A DNA stretch of 5,695 nt from Belnapia sp. (GTDB lineage: Bacteria > Pseudomonadota > Alphaproteobacteria > Acetobacterales > Acetobacteraceae). This document shows positions 1 to 5,695 of this stretch, in pieces; positions within the stretch are counted from its first letter, which is position 1, and every line of letters starts with the position of its first letter. The translations under genes and the position numbers were made by a program. The stretch lies in the NCBI GenBank assembly GCA_028291445.1, contig JAQGIA010000205.1:1-5695 (forward strand), read 5' to 3'. The notes under the pieces are model-generated. The model saw only the letters and a list, made by a program, of their open reading frames with translations. It was not told the origin of the DNA and searched no databases.

Positions 1-1065
1 TGGGCCGCCCCTGGCCGCGGCGCAGAGGCACAGCGAGTGCAGGCGGCGCAGGGCGCGGCGGCGGCACCCACCGGGGCCGAGCCGGTGGCGCTGCTGGTCG
101 AGGGGCGGTTCCAGGCGCTGCGCACCGCCGCCGGACCGGGGCTGGATGCGGTGCTCGCCATCGTCAACGAGCTGTATGTTCAGGTGGCGCGGCTGGCCTC
201 CTCGCCGCCCGGCACGGTGGTGCCGGCCCCAACCGCCGGGCTCGATCCCGGGCAGCGGCTGCTGGCCGAGGCGGCGCGGCAGCCGCAGCCCCTGGCGCGC
301 TGGCTGACCGCACTCGGGCAATCCACCGCGGCGCAGCGCAGCGGCGGCGCCAAGGCGGCGATCGCCGCGGCGGGCGGCCAGGCGCTCGGGCCGATCTGCC
401 GGGTCTTCGCCGATCCGCGCGGCATCCCCTTCCCGTTCCGCCGGGATGCGGTGCAGGACATGCCGGTGGATGACTTCGCCCGGCTGTTCGGCCCGGGCGG
501 GGCGCTCGACCTGTTCTTCGCCCAGTGGGTGAAGCCCTATGTCGATACCACCCAGCGGCCCTGGCGGCTGGTGGCGACCGCCGGGCTGGCGCCGCCGGTG
601 ACCCAGGGCGACGTGCTGCAATTCGAGCGCGCCCAGGCGATCCGCGACGCCTTCTTCCCCGGCGGCGCGATGATGGGCGGGCTGCGCTTCGAGCTGGTGC
701 CGCAGGGCTTCGACCCGAATGCGCAGGGCGCCATCCTGGAGGTGGAAGGCACCCGGCACGAGATGGCCAAGGGCGGGCCGGGCCGGCCGATCCCGCTGTC
801 CTGGCCGACCCGGGGCAACCTGACCCTGAATTTCGAGCCGGCCGCCTCGGCCGGGCCGATTGCCTTCGACAGCGGCTGGTCCGCCTTCAAGCTGGTCACC
901 GGCCGGCAGGCGACGCTGCAAGCCACCGGCCAGGCCGACCGGCTGCGGGCGACCATCACCCAGGGCGACCGGTCCATGGTCTTCGAGCTGCGGGCCGGCA
1001 GCACCATCCATCCCTTCGGGCTGCGCGAGCTGCAGGAGTTCCGATGCCCGGCGCTGGCGCCCTGA
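1..1065 (+). CDS. tssM: TssM/IcmF family T6SS membrane-complex protein, C-terminal part (5' end outside window)
   Basis: This is the C-terminal 354 residues of TssM, the large inner-membrane protein that with TssL and TssJ forms the trans-envelope complex anchoring the T6SS; this part lies in the periplasm. The frame is open from base 1, so the GTG at 37 is an internal valine and not the start. Family landmarks, numbered from base 1, are FPFRRDA at about 144-150, FGPGGALDLFF at about 163-173 followed by a PYVDT segment, IRDAFF at about 214-219, and the terminal ELQEFRCP stretch typical of TssM ends. The Walker A and transmembrane segments expected in full-length TssM (over 1100 residues) would lie upstream and cannot be checked. 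The stop TGA at 1063-1065 falls inside tagF, so the two genes overlap by 22 nt and are surely cotranscribed. No damage is seen in this part. Family assignment is firm. Confidence 0.95.
   Translation, partial: WAAPGRGAEAQRVQAAQGAAAAPTGAEPVALLVEGRFQALRTAAGPGLDAVLAIVNELYVQVARLASSPPGTVVPAPTAGLDPGQRLLAEAARQPQPLARWLTALGQSTAAQRSGGAKAAIAAAGGQALGPICRVFADPRGIPFPFRRDAVQDMPVDDFARLFGPGGALDLFFAQWVKPYVDTTQRPWRLVATAGLAPPVTQGDVLQFERAQAIRDAFFPGGAMMGGLRFELVPQGFDPNAQGAILEVEGTRHEMAKGGPGRPIPLSWPTRGNLTLNFEPAASAGPIAFDSGWSAFKLVTGRQATLQATGQADRLRATITQGDRSMVFELRAGSTIHPFGLRELQEFRCPALAP
1034..1038 (+). promoter_or_regulatory. Ribosome binding site of tagF inside tssM
   Basis: AGGAG lies 5 nt before the ATG at 1044, within the last codons of tssM. 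It is the best Shine-Dalgarno match near the start of tagF and decides the start. The downstream in-frame GTG at 1104 has no such sequence before it. Confidence 0.75.
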
Positions 1066-1643
1066 GCCCCCCCCCATTGGTCGGCCCATCGGTCGGCTTA
1101 TTGGTGGGCCTTTTCGGCAAGCTGCCAGCGCATGGGGATTTCGTGCGCCGCGGCCTGCCGGGGAGTTTCTGCGAGCCTTGGGATGCCTGGCTGCAAGCCG
1201 GGATCGCCGCTGCGCGGGACCGGCTCGGGGCGGGTTGGGAGGCGGCCTGGGATGCCGCGCCGGCCTGGCGCTTCGCCCTGCCCGCCGGGGCCTGCGGGCC
1301 GGATCCGGTGGCGGGAGTGCTGGCTCCCTCGGCCGATGCGGTGGGGCGGCGCTTCGCCCTGACCGGAGCGGCGGTGCTGCCCGGCGCGACGGAGGCGGCG
1401 TGGCCGGCCCCCTGGTTCGCCGCCATGGAAGGCGCCTTGCGGGCGGCGCAGGCGGGTGGGCTGGATGCCGATGCGCTGGCGGCGCTGCTGCCGCTGCCGG
1501 GGACTGCCGAGCCGGCCGAGGCGCCCGCCCCGGGCTGGTGGACCGCCCCAAGCTGGGCCGCCGGAGAGCCGGGCCTCGTGTGGCCGCTGCCGAGCCTGCC
1601 CGAGCCTTCCGAATTCATCCTCCTGCTGGATGCCCCGGCATGA
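1044..1643 (+). CDS. tagF: TagF, post-translational repressor of T6SS (DUF2094 family)
   Basis: This 199-residue cytoplasmic protein belongs to the TagF family, which blocks T6SS assembly after translation; in studied systems it acts on the forkhead protein Fha. The conserved domain begins GLFGKLPAHGDFVRR (22-36), followed by a WDAWLQ segment (46-51), APAWRF (72-77) and PSADAVGRRFALT (95-107), the order expected for the family. The C-terminal part, rich in Trp, Pro and Ala, ends EFILLLDAPA. The ATG at 1044 is chosen because AGGAG precedes it by 5 nt. It gives a roughly 20-residue leader (Ser, Pro, Leu, Gly, Val) encoded by a C9 run and 12-nt repeats, unlikely to be part of the fold. An alternative start is GTG 1104, which would begin almost exactly at the domain but lacks a ribosome site. 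The gene overlaps tssM by 22 nt and pppA by 4 nt, implying translational coupling. Confidence 0.92.
   Translation: MPGAGALSPPPLVGPSVGLLVGLFGKLPAHGDFVRRGLPGSFCEPWDAWLQAGIAAARDRLGAGWEAAWDAAPAWRFALPAGACGPDPVAGVLAPSADAVGRRFALTGAAVLPGATEAAWPAPWFAAMEGALRAAQAGGLDADALAALLPLPGTAEPAEAPAPGWWTAPSWAAGEPGLVWPLPSLPEPSEFILLLDAPA
1067..1111 (+). repeat. C9 homopolymer followed by three imperfect 12-nt tandem repeats in the 5' end of tagF
   Basis: Nine consecutive C occupy 1067-1075. Immediately after come three 12-nt units at 1076-1087, 1088-1099 and 1100-1111, reading ATTGGTCGGCCC, ATCGGTCGGCTT and ATTGGTGGGCCT. They encode the stretch around PPPLVGPSVGLLVG of the TagF leader. The repeat units are a multiple of three, so gain or loss of one keeps the frame. 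A change in the C run would shift it. Confidence 0.85.
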
Positions 1644-2368
1644 CCCCCTCGATCGAACCCGGCCTTGCCTCGGATGCCGCCACCCATCCGGGCGCGGTCA
1701 GGACCCGCAACGAGGACAGCCTCGTGCACCGGCCCGACCTCGGGCTCTGGGCGGTGGCGGATGGTGCCGGCGGGCATGGCGCGGGCGATGTCGCCAGCCA
1801 GGCGGTGGCGGCGGCGCTGGAGGCCATCCCGCCCGGGCTCTCGGCCGCCGAAATCCTGGCCCAGGCGCGGCTCCGGCTGATCGGCGTGCATGCCGAGTTG
1901 CAGGCCCAGGCGGCGGCGCTGGGCGAGGACCGGCTGATCGCCACCACCGTGGTGCTGCTGCTGGCGCGGCACGGGCATTTTGCCTGCCTCTGGGCGGGCG
2001 ACAGCCGGGCCTATCTGCTGCGGCGCGGCGCGATGCTGCTGCGGCTGACCCGCGACCATTCCCTGGTGCAGGAAATGGTCGACCAGGGCACCCTGACCGA
2101 GGCGGAGGCGGAGACGCATCCGCATGCCAATGTCATCCTGCGGGCGGTCGGCGCCAATGGCGAGTTGCTGCTCGACAAGGTCAGCGGGCGGATCGTGCCC
2201 GGCGACGCGCTGATGCTGTGCAGCGACGGGCTGTTCAAGGCGCTGCCGGAAGCGGAGCTGGCCGATCTGCTGCGCCAGGAGGCCGGCGCGGCGGCGGTGG
2301 TGGAGGCCGCGGTGGCGCGCGGCGCGCGGGACAATGTCAGCGTGGTGCTGCTGCGCAGCCTGGATTGA
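1640..2368 (+). CDS. pppA: PppA-like PP2C-family Ser/Thr protein phosphatase of T6SS
   Basis: This 242-residue cytoplasmic protein is a metal-dependent PP2C/Stp1-type phosphatase. In known T6SS regulation PppA removes the phosphate that the kinase PpkA places on Fha and so turns secretion off. All main motifs are present: TRNEDS (22-27), VADGAGGHGAG (39-49) with metal-binding Asp41 and Gly42, ATTVV (101-105), WAGDSRAYLLR (118-128), LTRDHSLVQ (136-144), ILRAVG (166-171), CSDGL (194-198) with Asp196, and the closing RDNVSVVLL (230-238) with Asp231. The Met usual in DGMGGH is Ala43 here; the metal ligands are unaffected, so the enzyme should be active. There is no signal peptide, membrane segment or added domain. 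The start ATG at 1640 overlaps the tagF stop (ATGA). Only a weak GGA precedes it, so translation probably depends on coupling to tagF. Assignment to PppA rather than a general PP2C rests on the tssM-tagF context. Confidence 0.93.
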   Translation: MTPSIEPGLASDAATHPGAVRTRNEDSLVHRPDLGLWAVADGAGGHGAGDVASQAVAAALEAIPPGLSAAEILAQARLRLIGVHAELQAQAAALGEDRLIATTVVLLLARHGHFACLWAGDSRAYLLRRGAMLLRLTRDHSLVQEMVDQGTLTEAEAETHPHANVILRAVGANGELLLDKVSGRIVPGDALMLCSDGLFKALPEAELADLLRQEAGAAAVVEAAVARGARDNVSVVLLRSLD

Positions 2369-2370
2369 GC

Positions 2371-2411
2371 GCTGTCGCGCAGAGCGGGCTGTGCACGCAG
2401 CCGACGACAGC
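2371..2411. terminator. Nested stem-loop between convergent pppA and hcp, possible bidirectional terminator
   Basis: GCTGTCG at 2371-2377 is the exact reverse complement of CGACAGC at 2405-2411. Inside it GGCTG (2387-2391) pairs with CAGCC (2398-2402). The structure fills almost all of the 48 nt between the pppA stop (2368) and the hcp stop (2417), where transcripts from both strands end. There is no T-run on either side, so it is not a classical intrinsic terminator. It could instead help Rho-dependent ending or protect 3' ends. Confidence 0.4.
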
Positions 2412-2416
2412 CGGTG

Positions 2417-2884
2417 CTACTGGGCGTCCGGGATGCTGTAGAGCACGGTGGAGGGGATGCCGGTGAAATCATCGCTGAAGACGGTATGGGTCACCTGGAT
2501 GCTGGTGAAGCTCAGTCCGAAGGTTTCCATCGGGATGCCGTCGGCGGAGGCGGTTTGCTGGAAGCTGCTGATGCCGGCGTCCTGCAGGGCATAGACCAGG
2601 TAGGGCAGCAGCCGCCCGGTGCCCTGGCGCATGAACTGGATGTCGATCTGCTTGCTGAAACTGCCGGTGAGCGCTTCGGAGAGCAGGCCGATGCTGCTGC
2701 CGTCGGACAGCTTCGTGCATTTGACGTCGCTGATCGAAGGCTCGGCCCGCGACCGCAGGCCGGTGCTCACGGCGGAGCCGCCGCGGCTCAACCCCCAGGA
2801 CATGGATTCGAGCTTGATCCAGCCCGCCTCGCCTTCGATGGCATGTTCGCCATCGACGCCGTCGATCTTCATGAAGATGGCCAT
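2417..2884 (-). CDS. hcp: Hcp, T6SS inner-tube protein (second, divergent copy)
   Basis: This is a 155-residue Hcp-family protein (T6SS effector Hcp1 family), the hexameric ring that stacks into the tube expelled by sheath contraction and that can carry small effectors in its lumen. It starts MAIFMKIDGVDGE, a typical Hcp first strand, and has WIKLESMSWG (22-31), the KCTKLSDGSS segment (55-64), SEALTG (69-74), IQFMR (82-86), GISSF (104-108) and a final beta segment ending SIPDAQ. Length is normal for a bare tube subunit and there is no C-terminal effector extension. It is only about 30% identical to the upstream hcp by hand alignment, so it is not a recent duplicate. It lies 131 nt downstream of that gene, the last gene of the leftward unit. 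The ribosome site is weak (an AGG about 5 nt before the ATG at 2884), and a GC hairpin sits just upstream. Confidence 0.93.
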   Translation of the reverse strand: MAIFMKIDGVDGEHAIEGEAGWIKLESMSWGLSRGGSAVSTGLRSRAEPSISDVKCTKLSDGSSIGLLSEALTGSFSKQIDIQFMRQGTGRLLPYLVYALQDAGISSFQQTASADGIPMETFGLSFTSIQVTHTVFSDDFTGIPSTVLYSIPDAQ

Positions 2885-2903
2885 GCGAGCCTGCCTTGCT
2901 GCG

Positions 2904-2919
2904 GGCGGCGCAGGCCGCC
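2904..2919 (-). other. Small GC hairpin upstream of the distal hcp start
   Basis: GGCGGC at 2904-2909 and GCCGCC at 2914-2919 are exact reverse complements around a 4-nt loop. On the leftward mRNA the hairpin ends about 19 nt before the hcp ATG (2884), just outside the likely ribosome footprint. It may influence translation or 5' stability of the distal hcp message. In such GC-rich DNA a 6-bp stem can also occur by chance. Confidence 0.35.
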
Positions 2920-2931
2920 AGGGGGGTGGCG

Positions 2932-2992
2932 CCGACCGGCCGTGGCAACCCGGGCCGCGCCATGGCGACGCCCCCGGGTCCGGGCCGGTCGG
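2932..2992. repeat. Nested inverted repeats in the hcp-hcp intergenic region
   Basis: Three symmetrical elements sit inside one another. CCGACCGGCC (2932-2941) matches GGCCGGTCGG (2983-2992) over 10 bp. ACCCGGG (2948-2954) matches CCCGGGT (2973-2979) over 7 bp. CGCCATGGCG (2958-2967) is a perfect palindrome at the centre. Together they take up about half of the 131 nt between the two hcp genes, which contain no open frame that looks real. In the leftward transcript they would fold into one long stem with internal loops, a possible attenuator, processing site or mRNA stabiliser. They could also be an operator or simply a GC-rich fold. Confidence 0.55.
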
Positions 2993-3015
2993 GCCCTTTG
3001 GTCAGGAACCTGGGA

Positions 3016-3489
3016 TCAGGACCCGGTCGCGGTCGCCAGGTTCCAGGTGTAGTAGGCGGGATCGCCGGTCAGGTCGTCGGCGACCGGGCTGTAGCCGAAC
3101 TTGATCTTGTCGAAGTTCAGGCTGAGCGATTCGACCGGCCGGTCGCCGCCCGAGGACATCGAGAAGCCGGAGATGCCGCAGCCTTCCAGCTCGATGCTGA
3201 TGTAGGTGACCGGGGCGCCCTTCGAGGTCCGGACGAATTCGATCTTGACCACGTTGTCGAGCTCGCCGTGCAACGCTTCCTCGAACAGCTTCAGGCTGGT
3301 GCCATCGCTGACCTTGGTCACGGTGATCTCGCTGACCGAGGCGACGCTGCCTTCGCGGGTCGAGGTGCCGTAGGCGGAGGAGATACCCCGGCCGACGCCG
3401 AACTGCAGGCTGGTGACCTCGAAATACTCCGCGTAGCCCTCGACCTTGGACTCACCCGTCACGTCCGGATACTTGATCAAAATCGGCAT
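3016..3489 (-). CDS. hcp: Hcp, T6SS inner-tube protein (first copy, next to clpV)
   Basis: This is a 157-residue Hcp-family tube subunit. The opening MPILIKYPDVTGES, the VEGYAEYFEV strand (16-25), FGVGRGIS (30-37), the VTKVSDGTSLKLFEEALHG segment (57-75), KIEFVRTSKG (82-91), GCGISGF (103-109), LSLNFDKI (122-129) and the TGDPAYYTWNL end follow the Hcp beta-barrel pattern. Length is normal and there is no effector extension or signal peptide; Hcp leaves through the T6SS itself. The ATG at 3489 is preceded by GGGAG with 7 nt spacing, a strong ribosome site that suits an abundant protein. It follows clpV by 53 nt with no recognisable promoter or terminator between, so cotranscription is likely. 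It shares about 30% identity with the downstream hcp. Which copy builds most of the tube cannot be told from sequence, but the stronger ribosome site favours this one. Confidence 0.95.
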   Translation of the reverse strand: MPILIKYPDVTGESKVEGYAEYFEVTSLQFGVGRGISSAYGTSTREGSVASVSEITVTKVSDGTSLKLFEEALHGELDNVVKIEFVRTSKGAPVTYISIELEGCGISGFSMSSGGDRPVESLSLNFDKIKFGYSPVADDLTGDPAYYTWNLATATGS

Positions 3490-3496
3490 TGCCCAT

Positions 3497-3501
3497 CTCC
3501 C
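3497..3501 (-). promoter_or_regulatory. Ribosome binding site of the clpV-proximal hcp
   Basis: On the minus strand GGGAG stands 7 nt before the ATG at 3489. It fixes the start and is clearly better than the weak AGG before the distal hcp. A further ATG at 3496 just after it is out of frame and is not used. Confidence 0.7.
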
Positions 3502-3542
3502 ATTGCCAGACCGGCTTCCCGGCGACGACCCACCGCCGTCCC

Positions 3543-5695
3543 CTAGCCGATATTATAGCGGAACGTACCGCCTTCGCCCATGCCCACCTGCACGCTGCCG
3601 ACCTCCCCGCCCTCTGCAAGGCGCGCGAGGATTTGCGCCGAAAGCTCGGGCAGCATCGTGCGGTTGAGAATGTTTTCAATGTTGCGTGCGCCGCTTTCGA
3701 CTTCCTTACAGCGGGCGACGATCGCTGCCGGCACGCTGTCGTCCACCGTGAATTGTACGCCGTAGGCGGACTTCACACGGCGGGCGATGCGGTTGATCTG
3801 CAGGCCCACGATCAACGTCATGATGTCGTCGGCCAGCGGATAATAGGTGACGATGTTGCAGCGGCCGAGGAAGGCCGGCTTGAACACCTTCAGCAGATCC
3901 GGCCGCAGCGCCTCGGTCAACGCCTCCGGGTCCGGCATCAGCTCCGGATCGGCGCAGAGCTTGGAGATGGTCTCCGTCCCGGCGTTCGAGGTCATGATGA
4001 TGACGGTGTTGCGGAAGTCGATGTCCCGCCCCTCGCCGTCCTTCATGTTGCCCTTGTCGAAGACTTGGTAGAACACGTCCTGCACGCCGGGATGGGCCTT
4101 CTCCATCTCATCGAGCAGCACGACGCTGTAGGGCCGGCGGCGCACGGCCTCGGTCAGCACGCCGCCCTCGCCGTAGCCGACGTAGCCGGGCGGCGCGCCC
4201 ATGAGGAGCGAGACCTTATGCTCCTCCTTGAACTCGCTCATGTTGATGGTGGTGAGATTCTGCTCGCCGCCATTGAGCAGGTCGGCGACGGCCAGCGCGG
4301 TCTCGGTCTTGCCGACGCCCGAGGTGCCGACCATCATGAAGACGCCGACCGGCTTGCGCGGGTCGGTCAGCCCGGCGCGGTTGGTGCGGATCGCCTGGGC
4401 TATCGCCTCCAGCGCATGCGGCTGGCCGACGACGCGTTCCTCCAGCCGGTCCTTCAGGTTCAGGATGGTCTTGATCTCGTCGGAGACCATCCGGCCGACC
4501 GGAATGCCGGTCCAGGTGGCGACCACTTCCGCCACCGCCTGGCCATCGACCACCGGATGCACCAGCGGCTCCTCGCCCTGCACCGCGCGCAACGCCTTGC
4601 TGGTGCCGGTCAGCTCGGCCTGCAAGGCCGCGGCGTCGATGGATGCGGCGCCTTCGACCAGCGAGGCCTCGATGGTCTCGCGCAATTCCCGGATGCGCCC
4701 GACCAGGCCCTTTTCCTCCGCCCAGCGCGCTTCGAGCGCGGCCAGCTCATCCTGCACCGTCGCGCGCTCCGCCTCGAGCGTGCCGCGGCGCGCCGTGTGG
4801 TCGGTGCCGGCCGCGGTCTCGCGCGCGATGGCGCCCAATTCGGTGGCGATGAGCGAAAGCCGGCGCTGGCGGTCCTCGACCGGCGCGGGGATCGCCGCCT
4901 GGCTCATGGAGACGCGGGCGCAGGCGGTATCGAGCAGCGAGACGCCCTTGTCCGGCAATTGGCGGGCCGGGATGTAGCGGGCCGAGAGCACGCAGGCCTG
5001 CTCCACCGCCTCGTCCAAGATACGGACGCCGTGGTGCTTCTCCAGCGTGGCGACCAGGCCGCGCAGCATGGCCTGGGCCAGGGTGACCGAGGGCTCGCCG
5101 ACCACGACCACCTGGAAGCGCCGGGTCAGCGCCGCATCCTTCTCGAAGTACTTTTTATACTCGGCCCAGGTGGTGGCGGCGAGGCAGCGCAGCTCGCCGC
5201 GCGCCAGCGCCGGCTTCAGCAGGTTGGCGGCATCGTTCTGGCCCTGGGCGCCGCCGGCGCCGATCAGCGTATGCGCCTCGTCGATGAACATGACGATGGG
5301 CACCGGCGAGGATTTCACCGCGTCGATGACGCCCTTCAGCCGGTTCTCGAATTCGCCCTTCATCCCGGCTCCGGCCTGCAGCAGGCCGAGGTCGAGCGAC
5401 ATCAGCTTCACCTTGCGCAGCGCTTCCGGCACGTCGCCGGCGGCGATGCGCAACGCCAGGCCCTCGGCCACCGCGGTCTTGCCGACGCCGGGCTCGCCGG
5501 TGAGGATCGGATTGTTCTGCCGGCGCCGGGTCAGGATATCGATGACCTGGCGGATCTCGCCGTCGCGGCCGAGGATCGGGTCGATCTTGCCGGCCTTCGC
5601 CTGGGCCGTCAGGTCGGTGCAGAACTGGTCGAGCGGGCCGCTGCCGCGCGGCGCCTCGCCGGGGGCGGCCGGGGTGCCGGCCGGAGCATCGCCGG
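3543..5695 (-). CDS. clpV: TssH/ClpV, T6SS sheath-recycling AAA+ ATPase (N-terminal domain outside window)
   Basis: This is the C-terminal 716 residues of ClpV, the cytoplasmic Hsp100-type ATPase that extracts and disassembles contracted TssB/TssC sheath. The frame is open to the right edge; the GTG at 5471 is an internal Val of KTAVAEG, not a start. Numbered from base 5693: a Pro/Ala/Gly-rich linker (1-20), LDQFCTDLTAQAKAG, first ATPase module with Walker A GEPGVGKT (66-73), pore-loop region GMKGEFE (110-116), Walker B FIDEAH (Asp138, Glu139) and TRRFQ arginine finger (Arg191/192); a short coiled middle domain (about 264-384); second module with Walker A GTSGVGKT (456-463), pore loop GYVG (503-506), Walker B LLDEME (Asp528, Glu529), sensor TSNAG (568-572) and Arg611. 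Both ATPase sites look intact. The short middle domain and the neighbouring hcp genes separate it from the general chaperone ClpB. The missing N-terminal domain would carry the sheath-binding site. Confidence 0.97.
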   Translation of the reverse strand, partial: GDAPAGTPAAPGEAPRGSGPLDQFCTDLTAQAKAGKIDPILGRDGEIRQVIDILTRRRQNNPILTGEPGVGKTAVAEGLALRIAAGDVPEALRKVKLMSLDLGLLQAGAGMKGEFENRLKGVIDAVKSSPVPIVMFIDEAHTLIGAGGAQGQNDAANLLKPALARGELRCLAATTWAEYKKYFEKDAALTRRFQVVVVGEPSVTLAQAMLRGLVATLEKHHGVRILDEAVEQACVLSARYIPARQLPDKGVSLLDTACARVSMSQAAIPAPVEDRQRRLSLIATELGAIARETAAGTDHTARRGTLEAERATVQDELAALEARWAEEKGLVGRIRELRETIEASLVEGAASIDAAALQAELTGTSKALRAVQGEEPLVHPVVDGQAVAEVVATWTGIPVGRMVSDEIKTILNLKDRLEERVVGQPHALEAIAQAIRTNRAGLTDPRKPVGVFMMVGTSGVGKTETALAVADLLNGGEQNLTTINMSEFKEEHKVSLLMGAPPGYVGYGEGGVLTEAVRRRPYSVVLLDEMEKAHPGVQDVFYQVFDKGNMKDGEGRDIDFRNTVIIMTSNAGTETISKLCADPELMPDPEALTEALRPDLLKVFKPAFLGRCNIVTYYPLADDIMTLIVGLQINRIARRVKSAYGVQFTVDDSVPAAIVARCKEVESGARNIENILNRTMLPELSAQILARLAEGGEVGSVQVGMGEGGTFRYNIG

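Noticed and set aside
525..1043. In-frame open stretch upstream of the tagF ATG, suggesting a longer TagF
   Set aside because: It overlaps the conserved C-terminal part of tssM, codes for Arg/Gly/Ala-rich sequence unlike any TagF, and the ATG at 1044 has a strong ribosome site.
860..1639. In-frame open stretch upstream of the pppA ATG, suggesting a longer phosphatase
   Set aside because: PP2C homology begins right after the ATG at 1640. The upstream sequence is a low-complexity shadow of tssM and tagF.
956..2125. Long minus-strand open frame (389 codons) opposite tagF and pppA
   Set aside because: Its protein is low-complexity and rich in Arg, Ala, Pro and Gly with no recognisable domain. 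It lies opposite two clear genes and is a normal by-product of high GC.
2414..3052. Plus-strand open frame (212 codons) opposite the distal hcp
   Set aside because: It mirrors the hcp coding strand, has no family motif, and its start falls just at the convergent junction without a ribosome site.
3490..3542. Possible promoter between clpV and hcp
   Set aside because: No -35/-10-like pair or sigma-54-like GG/GC pair was found in these 53 nt; only the hcp ribosome site is supported.
4201..4977. Plus-strand open frame (258 codons) opposite clpV
   Set aside because: It is Ser/Ala/Arg-rich, lacks motifs, and lies entirely opposite the conserved ATPase modules of clpV.
5146..5165. T/A-rich patch in clpV that might be a slippery site
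   Set aside because: It encodes the expected Tyr-Lys-Lys-Tyr segment of the first ATPase module, and the frame continues correctly on both sides.
1..5695. A wholly new system, mobile element, CRISPR array or RNA gene
   Set aside because: Every substantial coding stretch belongs to a recognised T6SS family. No transposase, direct-repeat array, tRNA or rRNA pattern was seen.

Overview
The window is a stretch of a type VI secretion system (T6SS) locus from a very GC-rich proteobacterium. Base composition, G/C-ending codons and the protein sequences fit a high-GC alphaproteobacterium, perhaps of the Rhodospirillales/Acetobacteraceae type. That placement is an impression from style and not a demonstrated assignment.

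Plus strand, 1-2368: three tightly packed genes read rightward. The 3' part of tssM (IcmF-like inner-membrane component; its start lies left of the window) overlaps tagF (post-translational repressor) by 22 nt. tagF then overlaps pppA (PP2C-type phosphatase) by 4 nt (ATGA). tagF carries a C9 run and three imperfect 12-nt repeats between its best start codon and its conserved domain.

Junction, 2369-2416: the 48-nt gap between convergent stop codons holds a nested stem-loop that could act as a two-way terminator, although it has no U-tract.

Minus strand, 2417-5695: a second unit reads leftward and begins outside the right edge. It contains tssH/clpV (AAA+ sheath-disassembly ATPase, N-terminal domain missing from the window), a 53-nt gap, a first hcp (3489-3016), a 131-nt gap rich in inverted repeats, and a second, divergent hcp (2884-2417).

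How the genes work together: TssM is part of the membrane complex that anchors the machine. Hcp hexamers form the expelled inner tube, and ClpV recycles the contracted TssB/TssC sheath. TagF and PppA hold the system off at the protein level; in known systems PppA opposes the kinase PpkA acting on Fha, and TagF represses independently or through Fha. Finding tagF and pppA predicts fha and ppkA homologues nearby, but neither is in the window. No RNA gene, mobile element, CRISPR array or clear promoter was seen. The genes belong to known families. The points that deserve a second look are the possible slippage tract in tagF, the unfused tagF/pppA pair, the two unlike hcp genes and the structured intergenic regions.
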